Assembly (NCBI GenBank): GCA_017474385.1
Contig: JAFVHU010000150.1
Location: 1-64,000, forward strand
DNA from: Afipia sp.
GTDB lineage: Bacteria > Pseudomonadota > Alphaproteobacteria > Rhizobiales > Xanthobacteraceae
DNA length: 64,000 nucleotides
Reading direction: 5' to 3'
The notes under the pieces were generated by a model. It did not search any database. It worked only from the letters and a program-made list of their open reading frames with translations, and had not been told where the DNA came from. This document shows positions 1 to 11,583 of this stretch, piece by piece (within the stretch, counting starts at the first letter, position 1; every line of letters starts with the position of its first letter). A program made the translations under genes and the position numbers.

Positions 1-207
1 AAGATCGCCAACATCGCATCGACGAAGCCGGACGTTGTCTCTGCCGGCAACATCGGCTGCATGGTGCAGATTGGCTCTGTGGAAAGTACCGATGGAACGT
101 CAGTCCCTGTGGTGCATACGATTGAGCTGCTCGATTGGGCGACAGGCGGTCCTCGACCGGATTTATTGACGAGATCAATGAAGGGCCCCCGCGTTGGGAG
201 TGCCTGA
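1..207 (+). CDS. glcF: Glycolate oxidase iron-sulfur subunit GlcF, C-terminal end (partial)
   Basis: Only the last 68 codons are inside the window; frame 1 is open from base 1 to a TGA at 205-207. The peptide holds a glycine-cysteine segment (SAGNIGCMVQI) followed by PVVHTIELLDWATGG, which matches the C-terminal end of GlcF proteins, where a cysteine of the second CCG domain is followed by a histidine-rich region. GlcF is the electron-transfer subunit of the membrane-associated GlcDEF glycolate oxidase, which makes glyoxylate. A permease of the lactate/glycolate family lies about 4.5 kb downstream (4727-6391) but is separated by unrelated genes. The assignment rests on a short fragment. Confidence 0.72.
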   Translation, partial: KIANIASTKPDVVSAGNIGCMVQIGSVESTDGTSVPVVHTIELLDWATGGPRPDLLTRSMKGPRVGSA

Positions 208-248
208 ACGCCGGCTGAGATGCGGCCGGCGGAAACAGGAGGACCACA

Positions 249-662
249 ATGGCTAAAGGTAAGAAGAAGAAATCAAAGGGTAAGAAAGCGAAGAAGCTGA
301 TGGCGGCCAAGAAGACCGCCAAGAAGACCGCCAAGAAGACCGCCAAGAAGGCTGCCAAGAAATCGGCGAAGAAGGCCGCGAAGAAATCCGCCAAGAAGTC
401 GGCGAAGAAAGCCGTGAAGAAGTCCGCCAAGAAGGCGGCCAAGAAATCCGCCAAGAAGTCGGCGAAAAAATCCTCCGCCAAGGCCGCTGCTCCGAAGAAA
501 GCCGCTCCCAAGAAGGCTGCGAAGAAGCGCGCTCCGAAGCCCGCTGCTCCGGCCCCCGAGCCGGCCCCGGCGTCCGAATCGAGCTGGTCCAGCCCGGCTC
601 CGGCTTCGACCCCGAGCTGGTCATCGGGCTTCGGCTCCGGCAGCGACGACAGCAACAACTAA
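249..662 (+). CDS. Lysine/alanine-rich histone H1-like DNA-binding protein
   Basis: This 137-residue protein begins with a lysine-only cluster (residues 3-17), then about 14 short repeats of the type AKKS/AKKT/AKKA up to residue 78, a proline/alanine-rich linker (80-110) and a Ser/Gly tail ending in DDSNN. The composition is that of bacterial H1-like proteins (AlgP/Hc1 type), which bind DNA without sequence specificity. I infer nucleoid binding from composition only; no globular domain is visible. It starts 42 bp after glcF with a GGAGGA ribosome site, so it may be co-transcribed with the glycolate oxidase genes, and it ends in its own terminator. The repeated codons make length variation between strains likely. 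Confidence 0.75.
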   Translation: MAKGKKKKSKGKKAKKLMAAKKTAKKTAKKTAKKAAKKSAKKAAKKSAKKSAKKAVKKSAKKAAKKSAKKSAKKSSAKAAAPKKAAPKKAAKKRAPKPAAPAPEPAPASESSWSSPAPASTPSWSSGFGSGSDDSNN

Positions 663-707
663 AGATCAGGGACCTGCCTCGGCAGGCTGGCTGATGCCTT
701 TCGGAAG

Positions 708-735
708 AGCCGCAGCGGATTCGCTGCGGCTTTTT
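708..735 (+). terminator. Rho-independent terminator after the H1-like gene
   Basis: A 10-bp perfect stem (AGCCGCAGCG / CGCTGCGGCT) with a 4-nt loop is followed by TTTTT. It lies 46 bp past the stop codon of the lysine-rich protein. Confidence 0.85.
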
Positions 736-1059
736 CTGTGCGCTCAGCGGGGGCGAATCGGACCCGGACTCGGAAGGCCTGTGGAGATATCGAGGGGAAA
801 CGGGCGGAAATGCCCGGATCTTTCGAGCGGGCGGGCAAATTAGGGCTGAAATTTGTTGTCGGAATGCAACACTGCGGCAGAACAACACCCCAAAGCCCTG
901 AAACGCCTAAAAAGGCAGCATTTGCTTGGGTTTTTTGCTTCACGCAAAAGATATTGCCCATCACATTGATGCCACGAAACGAATTCGCGCAGTCGATTAT
1001 CGCTTGTCACGCAGACCTTCGGCAATCGGACTGAATTGTAAACGATGATGGGGATCGTC
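736..1059. other. Intergenic region upstream of the TorF-type porin
   Basis: There are about 320 bp without a convincing gene. The first half is coding-like in composition but I see no supported product. The second half (about 840-1040) is more AT-rich and holds a small hairpin (GCCT/AGGC) near 905 followed by a T-run at 931-936. It probably contains the porin promoter and a fairly long leader, but I cannot place a start site with confidence. Confidence 0.4.
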
Positions 1060-2073
1060 ATGAAGAAAGTAAGTTTGTCGGTCGCAGCAGTTACCGTTGC
1101 GATGGGTCTGGGATCGGCTTCCGCCGCCGATCTCGGCAAGGTCTACACCAAGGCTCCGGCACCGGTTGTTGTGTCGCCATGGGATGTTGCCTTCGGCGCG
1201 TCGATCATGAGCAACTATGTGTTCCGCGGCGTGACGCAGTCCAACAAGAACGCTTCGGTCTCGGCCTACTTCGAGCCGCGCTACAACATCAACCCGAACC
1301 TGCAGCTTTACGCCGGTGTCGGCGGTGCGAGCATCTCCTTCACCAACCGCGCCGCTGCTGAAATCGACGTCTACGCCGGTATCCGCCCGACCTTCGGCGC
1401 GTTCGCGTTCGACTTCGGTGTCTGGGGCTACCTGTATCCAGGCGGGCAGTGCACCGAGAGCTTCGGTGGTCCAGGCGGCGCCGCTGTTTGCCCCCCCGGC
1501 TCCAGCTTTGTTCTGCCGAGCCAAAACGGTCTGAAGAAGGACGTCAGCTTCTACGAAGTCTACGGCAAGGTGAACTATACCTTTAACGACTACTTCGCGC
1601 TGGGCGGCAACGTCTACTACACCCCGAACTTCCTGAATTTGGGTGCAGAGGGAACCTACGCGTCGATCACCGCCAAGCTCACCGCACCGAGCACCCTGTT
1701 CGGCACCAGCGGCATCGGCGCCTATGTGTCGGGTGAATTCGGCCGCCAGTGGCTCGGCACCTCCGACTCGTTCTACGGCACCAATATCGTTGCCCCAGGC
1801 TTTGCCGGTCCGTTCCCGAACGGCATCAAGTACGACGACTACAACACCTGGAACGTGGGCGTCGGCTTCACCTACAAGGTGTTCACCCTCGACCTGCGCT
1901 ACTCGGGCACCGACCTGTCGAAGGCTGGCTGTAACGCTTTCACCAGCGACTTCACCGCTCAGCAGACCGGTTCGTTCAGCGCGATCAACCCGGGTGGTTT
2001 CGGCTCCAAGTGGTGCGGCGACCAGTTCATCGCCAAGCTCTCGGCCGACGTGACCCTTGGCGCTCTGAAGTAA
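1060..2073 (+). CDS. TorF-family putative porin (Gcw_chp / TIGR02001-like)
   Basis: The 337-residue precursor has a signal peptide (MKKVSLSVAAVTVAMGLGSASA) cut before ADLGK. The mature part starts with PWDVAFGASIMSNYVFRGVTQSNKNASVS, the hallmark of the TorF/Gcw_chp family, followed by alternating amphipathic strands rich in Tyr, Phe and Gly, as in an outer membrane beta barrel. It probably acts as a passive diffusion channel; the substrate is unknown. I chose the ATG at 1060 over in-frame ATGs at 1045 and 1048 because it gives a clean signal peptide and has GGGG about 6 nt upstream. The gene stands alone with its own terminator. Its last five codons plus the stop are duplicated in the 3' region. 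Confidence 0.85.
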   Translation: MKKVSLSVAAVTVAMGLGSASAADLGKVYTKAPAPVVVSPWDVAFGASIMSNYVFRGVTQSNKNASVSAYFEPRYNINPNLQLYAGVGGASISFTNRAAAEIDVYAGIRPTFGAFAFDFGVWGYLYPGGQCTESFGGPGGAAVCPPGSSFVLPSQNGLKKDVSFYEVYGKVNYTFNDYFALGGNVYYTPNFLNLGAEGTYASITAKLTAPSTLFGTSGIGAYVSGEFGRQWLGTSDSFYGTNIVAPGFAGPFPNGIKYDDYNTWNVGVGFTYKVFTLDLRYSGTDLSKAGCNAFTSDFTAQQTGSFSAINPGGFGSKWCGDQFIAKLSADVTLGALK

Positions 2074-2092
2074 TTCGGCGCTCTGAAGTAAT
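2059..2092 (+). repeat. Tandem duplication of the porin gene's 3' end
   Basis: The 16 bases GGCGCTCTGAAGTAAT at 2059-2074 recur at 2077-2092, separated by TC, giving an 18-bp period. The second copy lies after the stop codon and so repeats the codons for Gly-Ala-Leu-Lys-stop in the untranslated region. It looks like a recent slippage or unequal-exchange event. Confidence 0.9.
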
Positions 2093-2114
2093 CTTCTTCA
2101 TCTAAAACGTCTGA

Positions 2115-2147
2115 GGGCGGCAGAGAAATCTGCCGCCCTTTTCTTTT
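2115..2147 (+). terminator. Rho-independent terminator of the TorF-type porin
   Basis: A perfect 10-bp stem (GGGCGGCAGA / TCTGCCGCCC) with a GAAA loop is followed by TTTTCTTTT. The GAAA tetraloop and long T tract make it strong. It ends 10 bp before the next start codon. Confidence 0.9.
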
Positions 2148-2156
2148 GGTCCAGCG

Positions 2157-2684
2157 GTGAAACGGGTCGTCGTGAGCAGGAATTGGCGAGACAGATCATC
2201 CGGATTTCTGGATGAAGCGGGACAGCGCAGGCTGAAAGCGGGGGCCATTGCAGGCCTCGGTGCTGCGTTGGCCATCGGCGGAATGGAGTTCCTGTCGGCC
2301 ACGCTGAATTATCCGCTGGCCGTCATTCCATTCGCGACATCGATCGTGCTGGTGATGGGTTCACCGGAAGCCGTTCCGGCGCAGCCCCGCGCACTGATTG
2401 GCGGCCATCTGGTGGCGACGCTGATCGGGTTGATGGTGGTGCACGCGGTCGGTGCTCAGCCATGGGCGGCGGCGCTCGCGGTCGGCCTCGCGGTCCTCGC
2501 GATGTTTCTCACCGGCACGTTTCATCCGCCGGCCGGAATCAATCCGCTGCTTGTGGTGTCGCTCAATCTGCCGTGGACATTCATCGTTGCCCCGGTTCTC
2601 GCCGGAGCATTGCTGCTCGCGGCGTTCGCATTTGTCTGGCATCGCGGGGTCCGGCGTCAGCGTTGGCCGGAGCGCTGGCTTTAG
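2157..2684 (+). CDS. HPP family integral membrane protein
   Basis: This 175-residue protein has four to five hydrophobic segments (about residues 29-45, 52-68, 78-95, 100-120 and 138-160) and the family motif FHPPAGINPLL at about 121-131, which names the HPP family. Homologues in plants have been linked to nitrite transport; the role of the bacterial versions is not settled, so I give no substrate. The start is a GTG with a weak ribosome site, and nearby in-frame starts are possible. Its 3' end overlaps the 3' end of the convergent ABC transporter gene by 4 bp. Confidence 0.82.
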   Translation: MKRVVVSRNWRDRSSGFLDEAGQRRLKAGAIAGLGAALAIGGMEFLSATLNYPLAVIPFATSIVLVMGSPEAVPAQPRALIGGHLVATLIGLMVVHAVGAQPWAAALAVGLAVLAMFLTGTFHPPAGINPLLVVSLNLPWTFIVAPVLAGALLLAAFAFVWHRGVRRQRWPERWL

Positions 2685-4426
2685 ATCGTCGCCACCCGCT
2701 CACCTTCACCGAGCGTGAACTGCTCGCCGGAGCGAACCAGCGACACCTCGCGCTGGTGGAAAGCCTCAAGCGTTTTGCGATGTCCGATCGAGATGATCGT
2801 GGTCTGCGGGAGCTTTTCCACGATCAGCCGATAGAGCAGCTCTTCTGACGGCTCGTCGAGCGAAGCCGTGGCTTCATCGAGAAACAGATATTCTGGTATG
2901 TGCAGAAGCGCGCGCGCGATGCCGAGCCGCTGCTGTTCGCCGAGTGACAGCGTTCTGTTCCAGTGCCCTTCCTCGTCAAGCCGCGCCGCGAGCGCGGGGA
3001 GACCGACGAGCTTCAGGACATCGGCCAGTTGTGCCGCGCTGTAGGTCTCGTCTTTCGAAGGATACGTGATTGCCGAGGCTAACGAGCCGACCGGGAAGTA
3101 AGGCCGTTGCGGCAGCATCATCAATGACGCACCCTTCGGGATCGAGATTGCGCCCTTGCCGAACGGCCAGATCCCCGCGATGGCGCGGAACAGTGTCGAT
3201 TTCCCCGAGCCGGAGGGGCCGGTGACCAGCGTGCGCTCACCGCTTTTCAGCTTGAAGCCGGAGGCTTGCACCAGCGGCTTGCCGTTCGGCAGGGTGAGTA
3301 GCAGGTCGTCGAGGGCAATGATGTCTGCTCCCTGTGCGGCGACAGGCTGAATCGAGTCGGGGCTCACCGCGAGCGCCTTGGCCGCATCGATCCCGGCCTC
3401 GAAGCCGTTGAGGCGGGCGACCACGGCCTGCCATTCGGCCAATGAGCGATAGGTCGAGATGAAGAACGACAACGCGCCCTGCACGCTGCCGAACGCGGAT
3501 GCGGTCTGCATCATGCCGCCGAGCTGCATCTTGTTGGCGAAGTACGCCGGCGCGACCAGGATGTAGGGAAAGATCACCGAGGCCTGCGAGTAACTCGCGG
3601 TGAATGCCGTCACCTTCTTGGTGCGGCTCATGATGCCGAGCCAGTTCTCGACCACCGCGCCGAACCGCGTCAGCAGGCGCTGGCGTTCGGCGCTGTCGCC
3701 GTCGAGCAGGGCGATCTGTTCGGAATTCTCGCGGACGCGGACGAGATTGAAGCGGAAATCCGCCTCGTACTTCTGCTGCCTGAAATCCAGTCCGACCAGC
3801 GGCCAGCCGATCAGGTGGGTCAGCCACGTGCCGAGGGCAGCGTAGATCAGCGCGCCCCAGACCATGTAGCCCGGAATGTCGATGTCTCTGCCGAACAGAT
3901 GCAGCGGCGCCGCGCTCGACAGGGTCCAGAGGATGACCACGAACGACGCCAGCGTGACGATCGAATTCAACAGGCCGATGCCGATGTTCAGCGTGCGGTC
4001 CACGAACAGCTTGACGTCATCGGTGATGCGCTGGTCCGGGTTGTCGGCGGCGTCGCCCTGAAGCTGCATCCGGTAATGGTTCGCGTTGCTGAGCCATTCG
4101 CCCAGATAGCGTTCGGTCATCCATTTGCGCCAGCGGATCTGCAGCCACTGATTCAGGTAGAGCTGATAGACCGCGATAATGATGAAGATCGTGACGATGA
4201 CCGTAAAGTAGATGATCTCGGCGACGAAGCTGTCCCAGTTGCGCTCCTGGAGCGCGTTGTAGAAGCGGTTGTTCCACGAGTTCAGCAGGACGTTGATGCC
4301 GACGGTCGCGAGTTCGATCACGATCACCGCGGTCAGCAGGGCGATGCCCGCCCATTTGTCCTCGGAGCGGAAATAGGGTGCTGCAATCCGCCACACCGTT
4401 TTGAGGGTCGAGCCGATCCCGTTCAC
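2681..4426 (-). CDS. ABC exporter, fused permease-ATPase of the BacA/SbmA-YddA type (BclA-like)
   Basis: The 581-residue half-transporter has an N-terminal membrane domain (about residues 20-330, several helices, with the QIRWRKWMTERYLGEWL segment typical of the SbmA/BacA-YddA group) and a C-terminal ATPase. The ATPase has Walker A GPSGSGKST near residue 402, signature LSLGEQQR near 494 and Walker B YLFLDEATASLDE near 512, so it should be active. In Bradyrhizobium, BclA proteins of this architecture import antimicrobial and nodule peptides and are needed for bacteroid formation; whether this paralogue does so cannot be read from sequence. Start is GTG behind a clear AAGGAG. It appears monocistronic. 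Confidence 0.85.
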   Translation of the reverse strand: MNGIGSTLKTVWRIAAPYFRSEDKWAGIALLTAVIVIELATVGINVLLNSWNNRFYNALQERNWDSFVAEIIYFTVIVTIFIIIAVYQLYLNQWLQIRWRKWMTERYLGEWLSNANHYRMQLQGDAADNPDQRITDDVKLFVDRTLNIGIGLLNSIVTLASFVVILWTLSSAAPLHLFGRDIDIPGYMVWGALIYAALGTWLTHLIGWPLVGLDFRQQKYEADFRFNLVRVRENSEQIALLDGDSAERQRLLTRFGAVVENWLGIMSRTKKVTAFTASYSQASVIFPYILVAPAYFANKMQLGGMMQTASAFGSVQGALSFFISTYRSLAEWQAVVARLNGFEAGIDAAKALAVSPDSIQPVAAQGADIIALDDLLLTLPNGKPLVQASGFKLKSGERTLVTGPSGSGKSTLFRAIAGIWPFGKGAISIPKGASLMMLPQRPYFPVGSLASAITYPSKDETYSAAQLADVLKLVGLPALAARLDEEGHWNRTLSLGEQQRLGIARALLHIPEYLFLDEATASLDEPSEELLYRLIVEKLPQTTIISIGHRKTLEAFHQREVSLVRSGEQFTLGEGERVATI

Positions 4427-4670
4427 AGATTTTTTCTCCTTGGATGGGCGGCAAGGCCCTGAAAGATATTAGAAATTCTCAAATACTAGACGAAAGTCGC
4501 AAAATCTCCTGCCTGCGACATCTTGTCCATTATGCGGTGTTCACTCTAGCATGCCGCCGACGGTGAAAGGCTGGGGAGCCCGTTTCATTTGGCATTGTGA
4601 GCGTTTTGGGGCTTGGACCCGCGCTCACGGTTTTCATCACAGGCTTGTGCTCTCCGGCATGCAGACGCGT

Positions 4671-4691
4671 TGACCAACCACGCTCTGGTCA
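4671..4691. promoter_or_regulatory. Dyad operator candidate upstream of the lactate/glycolate permease
   Basis: The perfect 6-bp inverted repeat TGACCA-N9-TGGTCA sits 36 bp before the permease start codon, where a repressor would block transcription or initiation. GntR/FCD-type regulators of lactate and glycolate genes (LldR, GlcC) bind TGGT...ACCA-like dyads, so such a regulator is a reasonable guess. The rest of the 300-bp gap (4427-4726) shows no gene. Confidence 0.45.
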
Positions 4692-4726
4692 GGCGTCGCC
4701 AACAATGACGTGGGGAGGAAACTGCA

Positions 4727-6391
<1,665 letters not shown>

Positions 6392-6418
6392 CCCATCGTT
6401 GCCGTAACGCGTGAAAGC

Positions 6419-6448
6419 ATCCCCGCGGCGCAGGTCGCGGGGATTTTC
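6419..6448 (+). terminator. Rho-independent terminator after the permease
   Basis: A 9-bp stem (ATCCCCGCG / CGCGGGGAT) with an 8-nt loop is followed by TTTTCTTT, 27 bp after the permease stop codon. Confidence 0.8.
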
Positions 6449-6557
6449 TTTGGCTTTTCCGTCCACGTCATGCGCGCCAATTTGAACAGTGAGCGCACTG
6501 GAAAAAATGCCCTTGAGCGTCTAGAACCGCGCACCTAAGAAACTCCAGAGGTCATCC

Positions 6558-6956
6558 ATGACGGTTCTGCGACACGCTGCATTCGGTCTTGCCTTCGTGG
6601 CCGCCGTCATCGGTCAGGCTCATGCAGCCAGTGAGTTTCCGTTTGGAGCGGAAATGACTCTTGAAGCGCGGCCGCAGCCGGGATCGAAAAGAATCCCGAC
6701 GCTGGAAATCGATGACAACGGCCGGGCGCAGCTCGACCTGTGGTGCAAGTCCGGCAAGGGTCAGTTCTCGGTCGCCAACGATACCGTCATCTTCGTGCCG
6801 GGCGCGATGGAAGATCGCGGTTGCACGCCGGAGCGCGCGCAGCTCGATGATGCGTTGCTGAATGCGCTTGGCGCCGCCGCCACATGGAAACGGCAGGGCG
6901 ATTTCGTTTCATTCATCGGTGCAACGACGCTGCGATTCCGGATCAGCACGAACTGA
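6558..6956 (+). CDS. Small secreted META-domain-like protein
   Basis: The 132-residue precursor has a signal peptide (residues 1-23, MTVLRHAAFGLAFVAAVIGQAHA). The mature part has the pattern of META/HslJ-like domains: LEIDDNGRAQLDLWCKSGKGQFSVANDTVIF, then GCTPERAQLDDALLNAL and a C-terminal WKRQGDFVSFIGATTLRFR strand pair. Two cysteines in the mature part could form a disulfide. Function of the domain is unknown; it is periplasmic or outer-membrane-associated in other bacteria. The gene sits alone, tail to tail with the CrtI-like gene. Confidence 0.7.
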   Translation: MTVLRHAAFGLAFVAAVIGQAHAASEFPFGAEMTLEARPQPGSKRIPTLEIDDNGRAQLDLWCKSGKGQFSVANDTVIFVPGAMEDRGCTPERAQLDDALLNALGAAATWKRQGDFVSFIGATTLRFRISTN

Positions 6957-6961
6957 GCGGT

Positions 6962-8506
6962 TCAACGCTCGCGCAGGATCATGTCGGCGCACGCGCCGGC
7001 GGACTGGATCGCACCGGTGTAACCGCCGAAGCCGGTATAGGCCGACGCCAGATACAATCCGGGTACCGGCGTCGCCGGTGTTCGCTTCAAAGCTCTGAAC
7101 AGCGAGCGCGGCGGCACCGGTGCGAATCCATACACCGCGCCCTGCGGCGCGCCGAGATACTGCCGCACCGACAGTGCGGTGTTGAAGGTCGACGCGGCGA
7201 TCGATTGCGTCAGTCCCGGATAATGCCCCTCGAGATAGGCCACGATCGCATCCTGCCAGCGCGCACGTTTGGCGCGGTAGCTGTCCTGGTCGCCATCGGT
7301 CCAGTTCGACAACCGGTCTGGACCGACAACAGACAGAACATAAGGCGGCGCGGGTACGCCCGATTCGATCGCGGCATAGTCGACGATGGCAAGCGGGGGC
7401 ATCCGCTCGCCCGGCTCGTTCGCCATCAGCGTTGTCGCCTGGGTATAATCGTCGAGAGTGGTCATCCAGCCGGGCAGCAATTGGGTCGAATAGCTGCTGA
7501 TGCCAGCGTCGCGCGGCGGCTTCGACAGGCCGAGCGTGAGCATGAACAGCGAAATCGACCGCTGACGATGGCCATAGGCTGCGGTGAGCTTCGCGCCGCT
7601 GGCTTGCGGCAGCAATTCGGCCAGAGTTTCAGGTGCGGCGTTGCCGATGACGCGCGTTGTCTCCACCGTCTGCGGATCGCTGCCGTCCTTGGCCGTGTGG
7701 GTGACGCTCACGATGCGGCCATTTGAATCGACGCTAATGCTGGTCGCGGTCCGCCGCAGGATCGCATCGCTGCCCGCCGCCTTGATGGCTCGCGCCAGCG
7801 CGCTGGAGAGGCGCTGCGATCCGCCCTGCACATAGCGTCCGCCACTCAGCAAATAGCTGCCCTGAGCGGCAGCGAAGAACATCCACCAGGTCGTCGCCGG
7901 ATCGTCGTGATAGTAGGACAGGTTCGCGGCCAGCGCGGCTTTGACCGCTTCGTTGCCGCCGAACACGCGGTCGAGCTTCTGCGACAGCGACAAATTCCAG
8001 TCGCGGATCGAAGGCAGCAGATTTCGGAGCGCGGCGACGGTTTGCAGCGGTGTCTTGAAGACATGTGCCCCGCGCGACAGCACGCCCATCGCGGAGGCGA
8101 TCTGTTCCATTTCGCCGAGCAGGCGGTTGATGCCACCCCGGGCATCCGGAAACCGTTCGATCAATACACGCCGGGCGGCATCGAAATTGTCGGGCAGGGC
8201 CAGCGGCGCACCGACCGGTCCGCCGCGCACTTCATAGAAGGTGCCTGACGGAATCCATTTCACGGCATCGAGCACACCTGCGCGCGTCAGCGGATCGTGT
8301 TTAGGATCGCGCGGGTCATGCGGATCGCTGGTTTCGTGCAATGAGCCTTCGACGAACAGATCACCGACCTTGTAGCTCGAGGCTGCGCCGCCGACCGAAT
8401 TGCTGCGCTCGATCACGAGCACCTTGCGGCCCGCGCGCGCAAGGATCGCGCCGGTGGTGAGGCCGCCGAGGCCCGCGCCAATGATGACGGCGTCGTAGCG
8501 CGTCAT
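6962..8506 (-). CDS. Phytoene desaturase-like (CrtI/COG1233) FAD-dependent oxidoreductase
   Basis: The 514-residue protein opens with YDAVIIGAGLGGLTTGAILARAGRKVLVIERSNSVGGAASS, a complete dinucleotide-binding motif with the GGAAS extension of the CrtI/retinol saturase branch. The C-terminal FAD motif is GLYLASAYTGFGGYTGAIQSAGACADMIL (about 480-508). These enzymes desaturate or isomerise isoprenoid chains, but many bacterial members have unknown substrates. No other carotenoid gene lies nearby, so I do not call it crtI. It starts 35 bp downstream of the secreted protein gene at 8542-9744 on the same strand and may share its transcript. Confidence 0.8.
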   Translation of the reverse strand: MTRYDAVIIGAGLGGLTTGAILARAGRKVLVIERSNSVGGAASSYKVGDLFVEGSLHETSDPHDPRDPKHDPLTRAGVLDAVKWIPSGTFYEVRGGPVGAPLALPDNFDAARRVLIERFPDARGGINRLLGEMEQIASAMGVLSRGAHVFKTPLQTVAALRNLLPSIRDWNLSLSQKLDRVFGGNEAVKAALAANLSYYHDDPATTWWMFFAAAQGSYLLSGGRYVQGGSQRLSSALARAIKAAGSDAILRRTATSISVDSNGRIVSVTHTAKDGSDPQTVETTRVIGNAAPETLAELLPQASGAKLTAAYGHRQRSISLFMLTLGLSKPPRDAGISSYSTQLLPGWMTTLDDYTQATTLMANEPGERMPPLAIVDYAAIESGVPAPPYVLSVVGPDRLSNWTDGDQDSYRAKRARWQDAIVAYLEGHYPGLTQSIAASTFNTALSVRQYLGAPQGAVYGFAPVPPRSLFRALKRTPATPVPGLYLASAYTGFGGYTGAIQSAGACADMILRER

Positions 8507-8541
8507 GCGCTATCGAATCCTGTGACGGGCGGGACGGCGGG

Positions 8542-9744
8542 CTATTTCCATGATGCCTTGTCGGTGTCCCAGCGCTGGCCTTTCAGTTCGGCGGCGATGG
8601 CTTTGATCATTCCGTCGTCGTCATTGAAGGTGCTTTCTTCCTCGCCGCCGGAATCTTCCGAGAACTGCAATTGAGGTGCAGCGGTCTCGTCGGTGGTCTT
8701 GCTGGAGGGAACGCCGAGCCAGACGATCAGGCGATCAGAGCCGCCCGGCTTGTCGGGACTCACCAGCGCGGTGATTTCCAGCGTCTCGGTCAGATCCAGC
8801 GCAGGCGCCAGTTGGCTTGGACGCTTGAGGGTGAAGGTGAGTTCGCCGGTGGCCTCGTTCCACGTCGATGTCGCAGGTTTCGCGGACATGACTTTTGCAG
8901 CCAGAGTGGTGAGCGCCGCCGTGAATTTATCACGGTTCAGCTTGCCGCCCTCGCTCCAGTCACCGGCGGCGAAACGGACCGCGCGCTCCATATCGTAAGT
9001 GCCGGAGGTCCAGCCCGCCGCGACCACGCCGGGAGCAGTCTTCAGGGTCGCGATCAGACCCGGCGCGCGTGCGGGATCGACGAAGAGACGCAATACCTGA
9101 TGGCCAGAGCGCAGCGCGTTGCAATCGGTCGCAATGCTGTCGAGAGCGATCTGGACGTTCTGGCCCTTGAGACTCTTGACGAGAGGAGCGAAATTTTCGC
9201 GCTTGACCCGGACGGCCACCGATTGCGGCGACACCTGCGTAAAATCCTTCGGCGTCTCGCTGAGATCGTCATCGACCACCTGCGACTGCTGGAATTCCTT
9301 TTCGTCGACATCGGCGTTGTCCGGCGACGAGACTGAAGTGAGATGGCTGCCCACCGTGATCTTGCCGTCGAATGAAGCCGATTTGCTGCCCTTGCGGGTC
9401 AGGCTGACGGTGACGGGCGTTTTATTCTCAATGCTCTGCCCGCTGCCGGAGAGCTTCTCGCCCTCAACCTTCAGGTCGAGGACAAAGCGGTCCTTCCGGT
9501 CAGAGGCGGTGGATACGGAGTAGCAGACGTCGAGTGTCGATGCGACGAGCTTGCCGCCCTGACGCGTCTCCTTGATGAACGCATCGACCGGCAGGTCGCC
9601 AAGAAGATCACCGAGCGCATTGAAATAGCGGACCTCGCTCGCAGCCGGTGCGGCTTTCGCGTCCTTGGCGGTTTCAGCCTGGGCTGCCGGCCATGGTCCT
9701 GCTCCCACCAGAGCGAGGGTGCAGCCAATCATCAATGCGCGCAT
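8542..9744 (-). CDS. Secreted protein of unknown function
   Basis: The 400-residue precursor has a signal peptide (MRALMIGCTLALVGAGPWPAAQA). I recognise no known domain. The mature part has a run of polar beta-rich segments, only two cysteines (in DVCYSV and ATDCNAL), acidic patches (PDNADVDEKEFQQSQVVDDD near 140-160; EDSGGEEESTFNDDDG near 365-380) and a repeated theme of hydrophobic strand plus charged loop, which suggests a periplasmic protein. It is the probable first gene of a pair with the CrtI-like oxidoreductase 35 bp downstream. No role can be assigned. Confidence 0.7.
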   Translation of the reverse strand: MRALMIGCTLALVGAGPWPAAQAETAKDAKAAPAASEVRYFNALGDLLGDLPVDAFIKETRQGGKLVASTLDVCYSVSTASDRKDRFVLDLKVEGEKLSGSGQSIENKTPVTVSLTRKGSKSASFDGKITVGSHLTSVSSPDNADVDEKEFQQSQVVDDDLSETPKDFTQVSPQSVAVRVKRENFAPLVKSLKGQNVQIALDSIATDCNALRSGHQVLRLFVDPARAPGLIATLKTAPGVVAAGWTSGTYDMERAVRFAAGDWSEGGKLNRDKFTAALTTLAAKVMSAKPATSTWNEATGELTFTLKRPSQLAPALDLTETLEITALVSPDKPGGSDRLIVWLGVPSSKTTDETAAPQLQFSEDSGGEEESTFNDDDGMIKAIAAELKGQRWDTDKASWK

Positions 9745-9842
9745 GAGTTTCGATCCTGAATCGGGATGGTTCGCGAGTGGAGACGGCGGACAATCTCAAA
9801 ACCGGGGCGGATTGTCGCGGTGATTCTTGGAGTTGAGCCAAT

Positions 9843-9869
9843 AAAAAAGGCCGCCCGCAGGCGGCCTTT
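9843..9869 (-). terminator. Rho-independent terminator of the groESL operon
   Basis: On the minus strand a 10-bp stem (AAAGGCCGCC / GGCGGCCTTT) with a 4-nt loop is followed by TTTTAT, 27 bp after the groEL stop codon. Confidence 0.9.
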
Positions 9870-9895
9870 GATGTCGTTGAGGCGTGCGGCCCGGC

Positions 9896-11572
<1,677 letters not shown>

Positions 11573-11583
11573 TTAATGATGTC

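Noticed and set aside
253-888. 211-codon minus-strand frame opposite the lysine-rich gene
   Set aside because: The AAG/GCC-rich codons of the H1-like gene give an open antisense frame with Ser/Arg/Trp repeats; no support.
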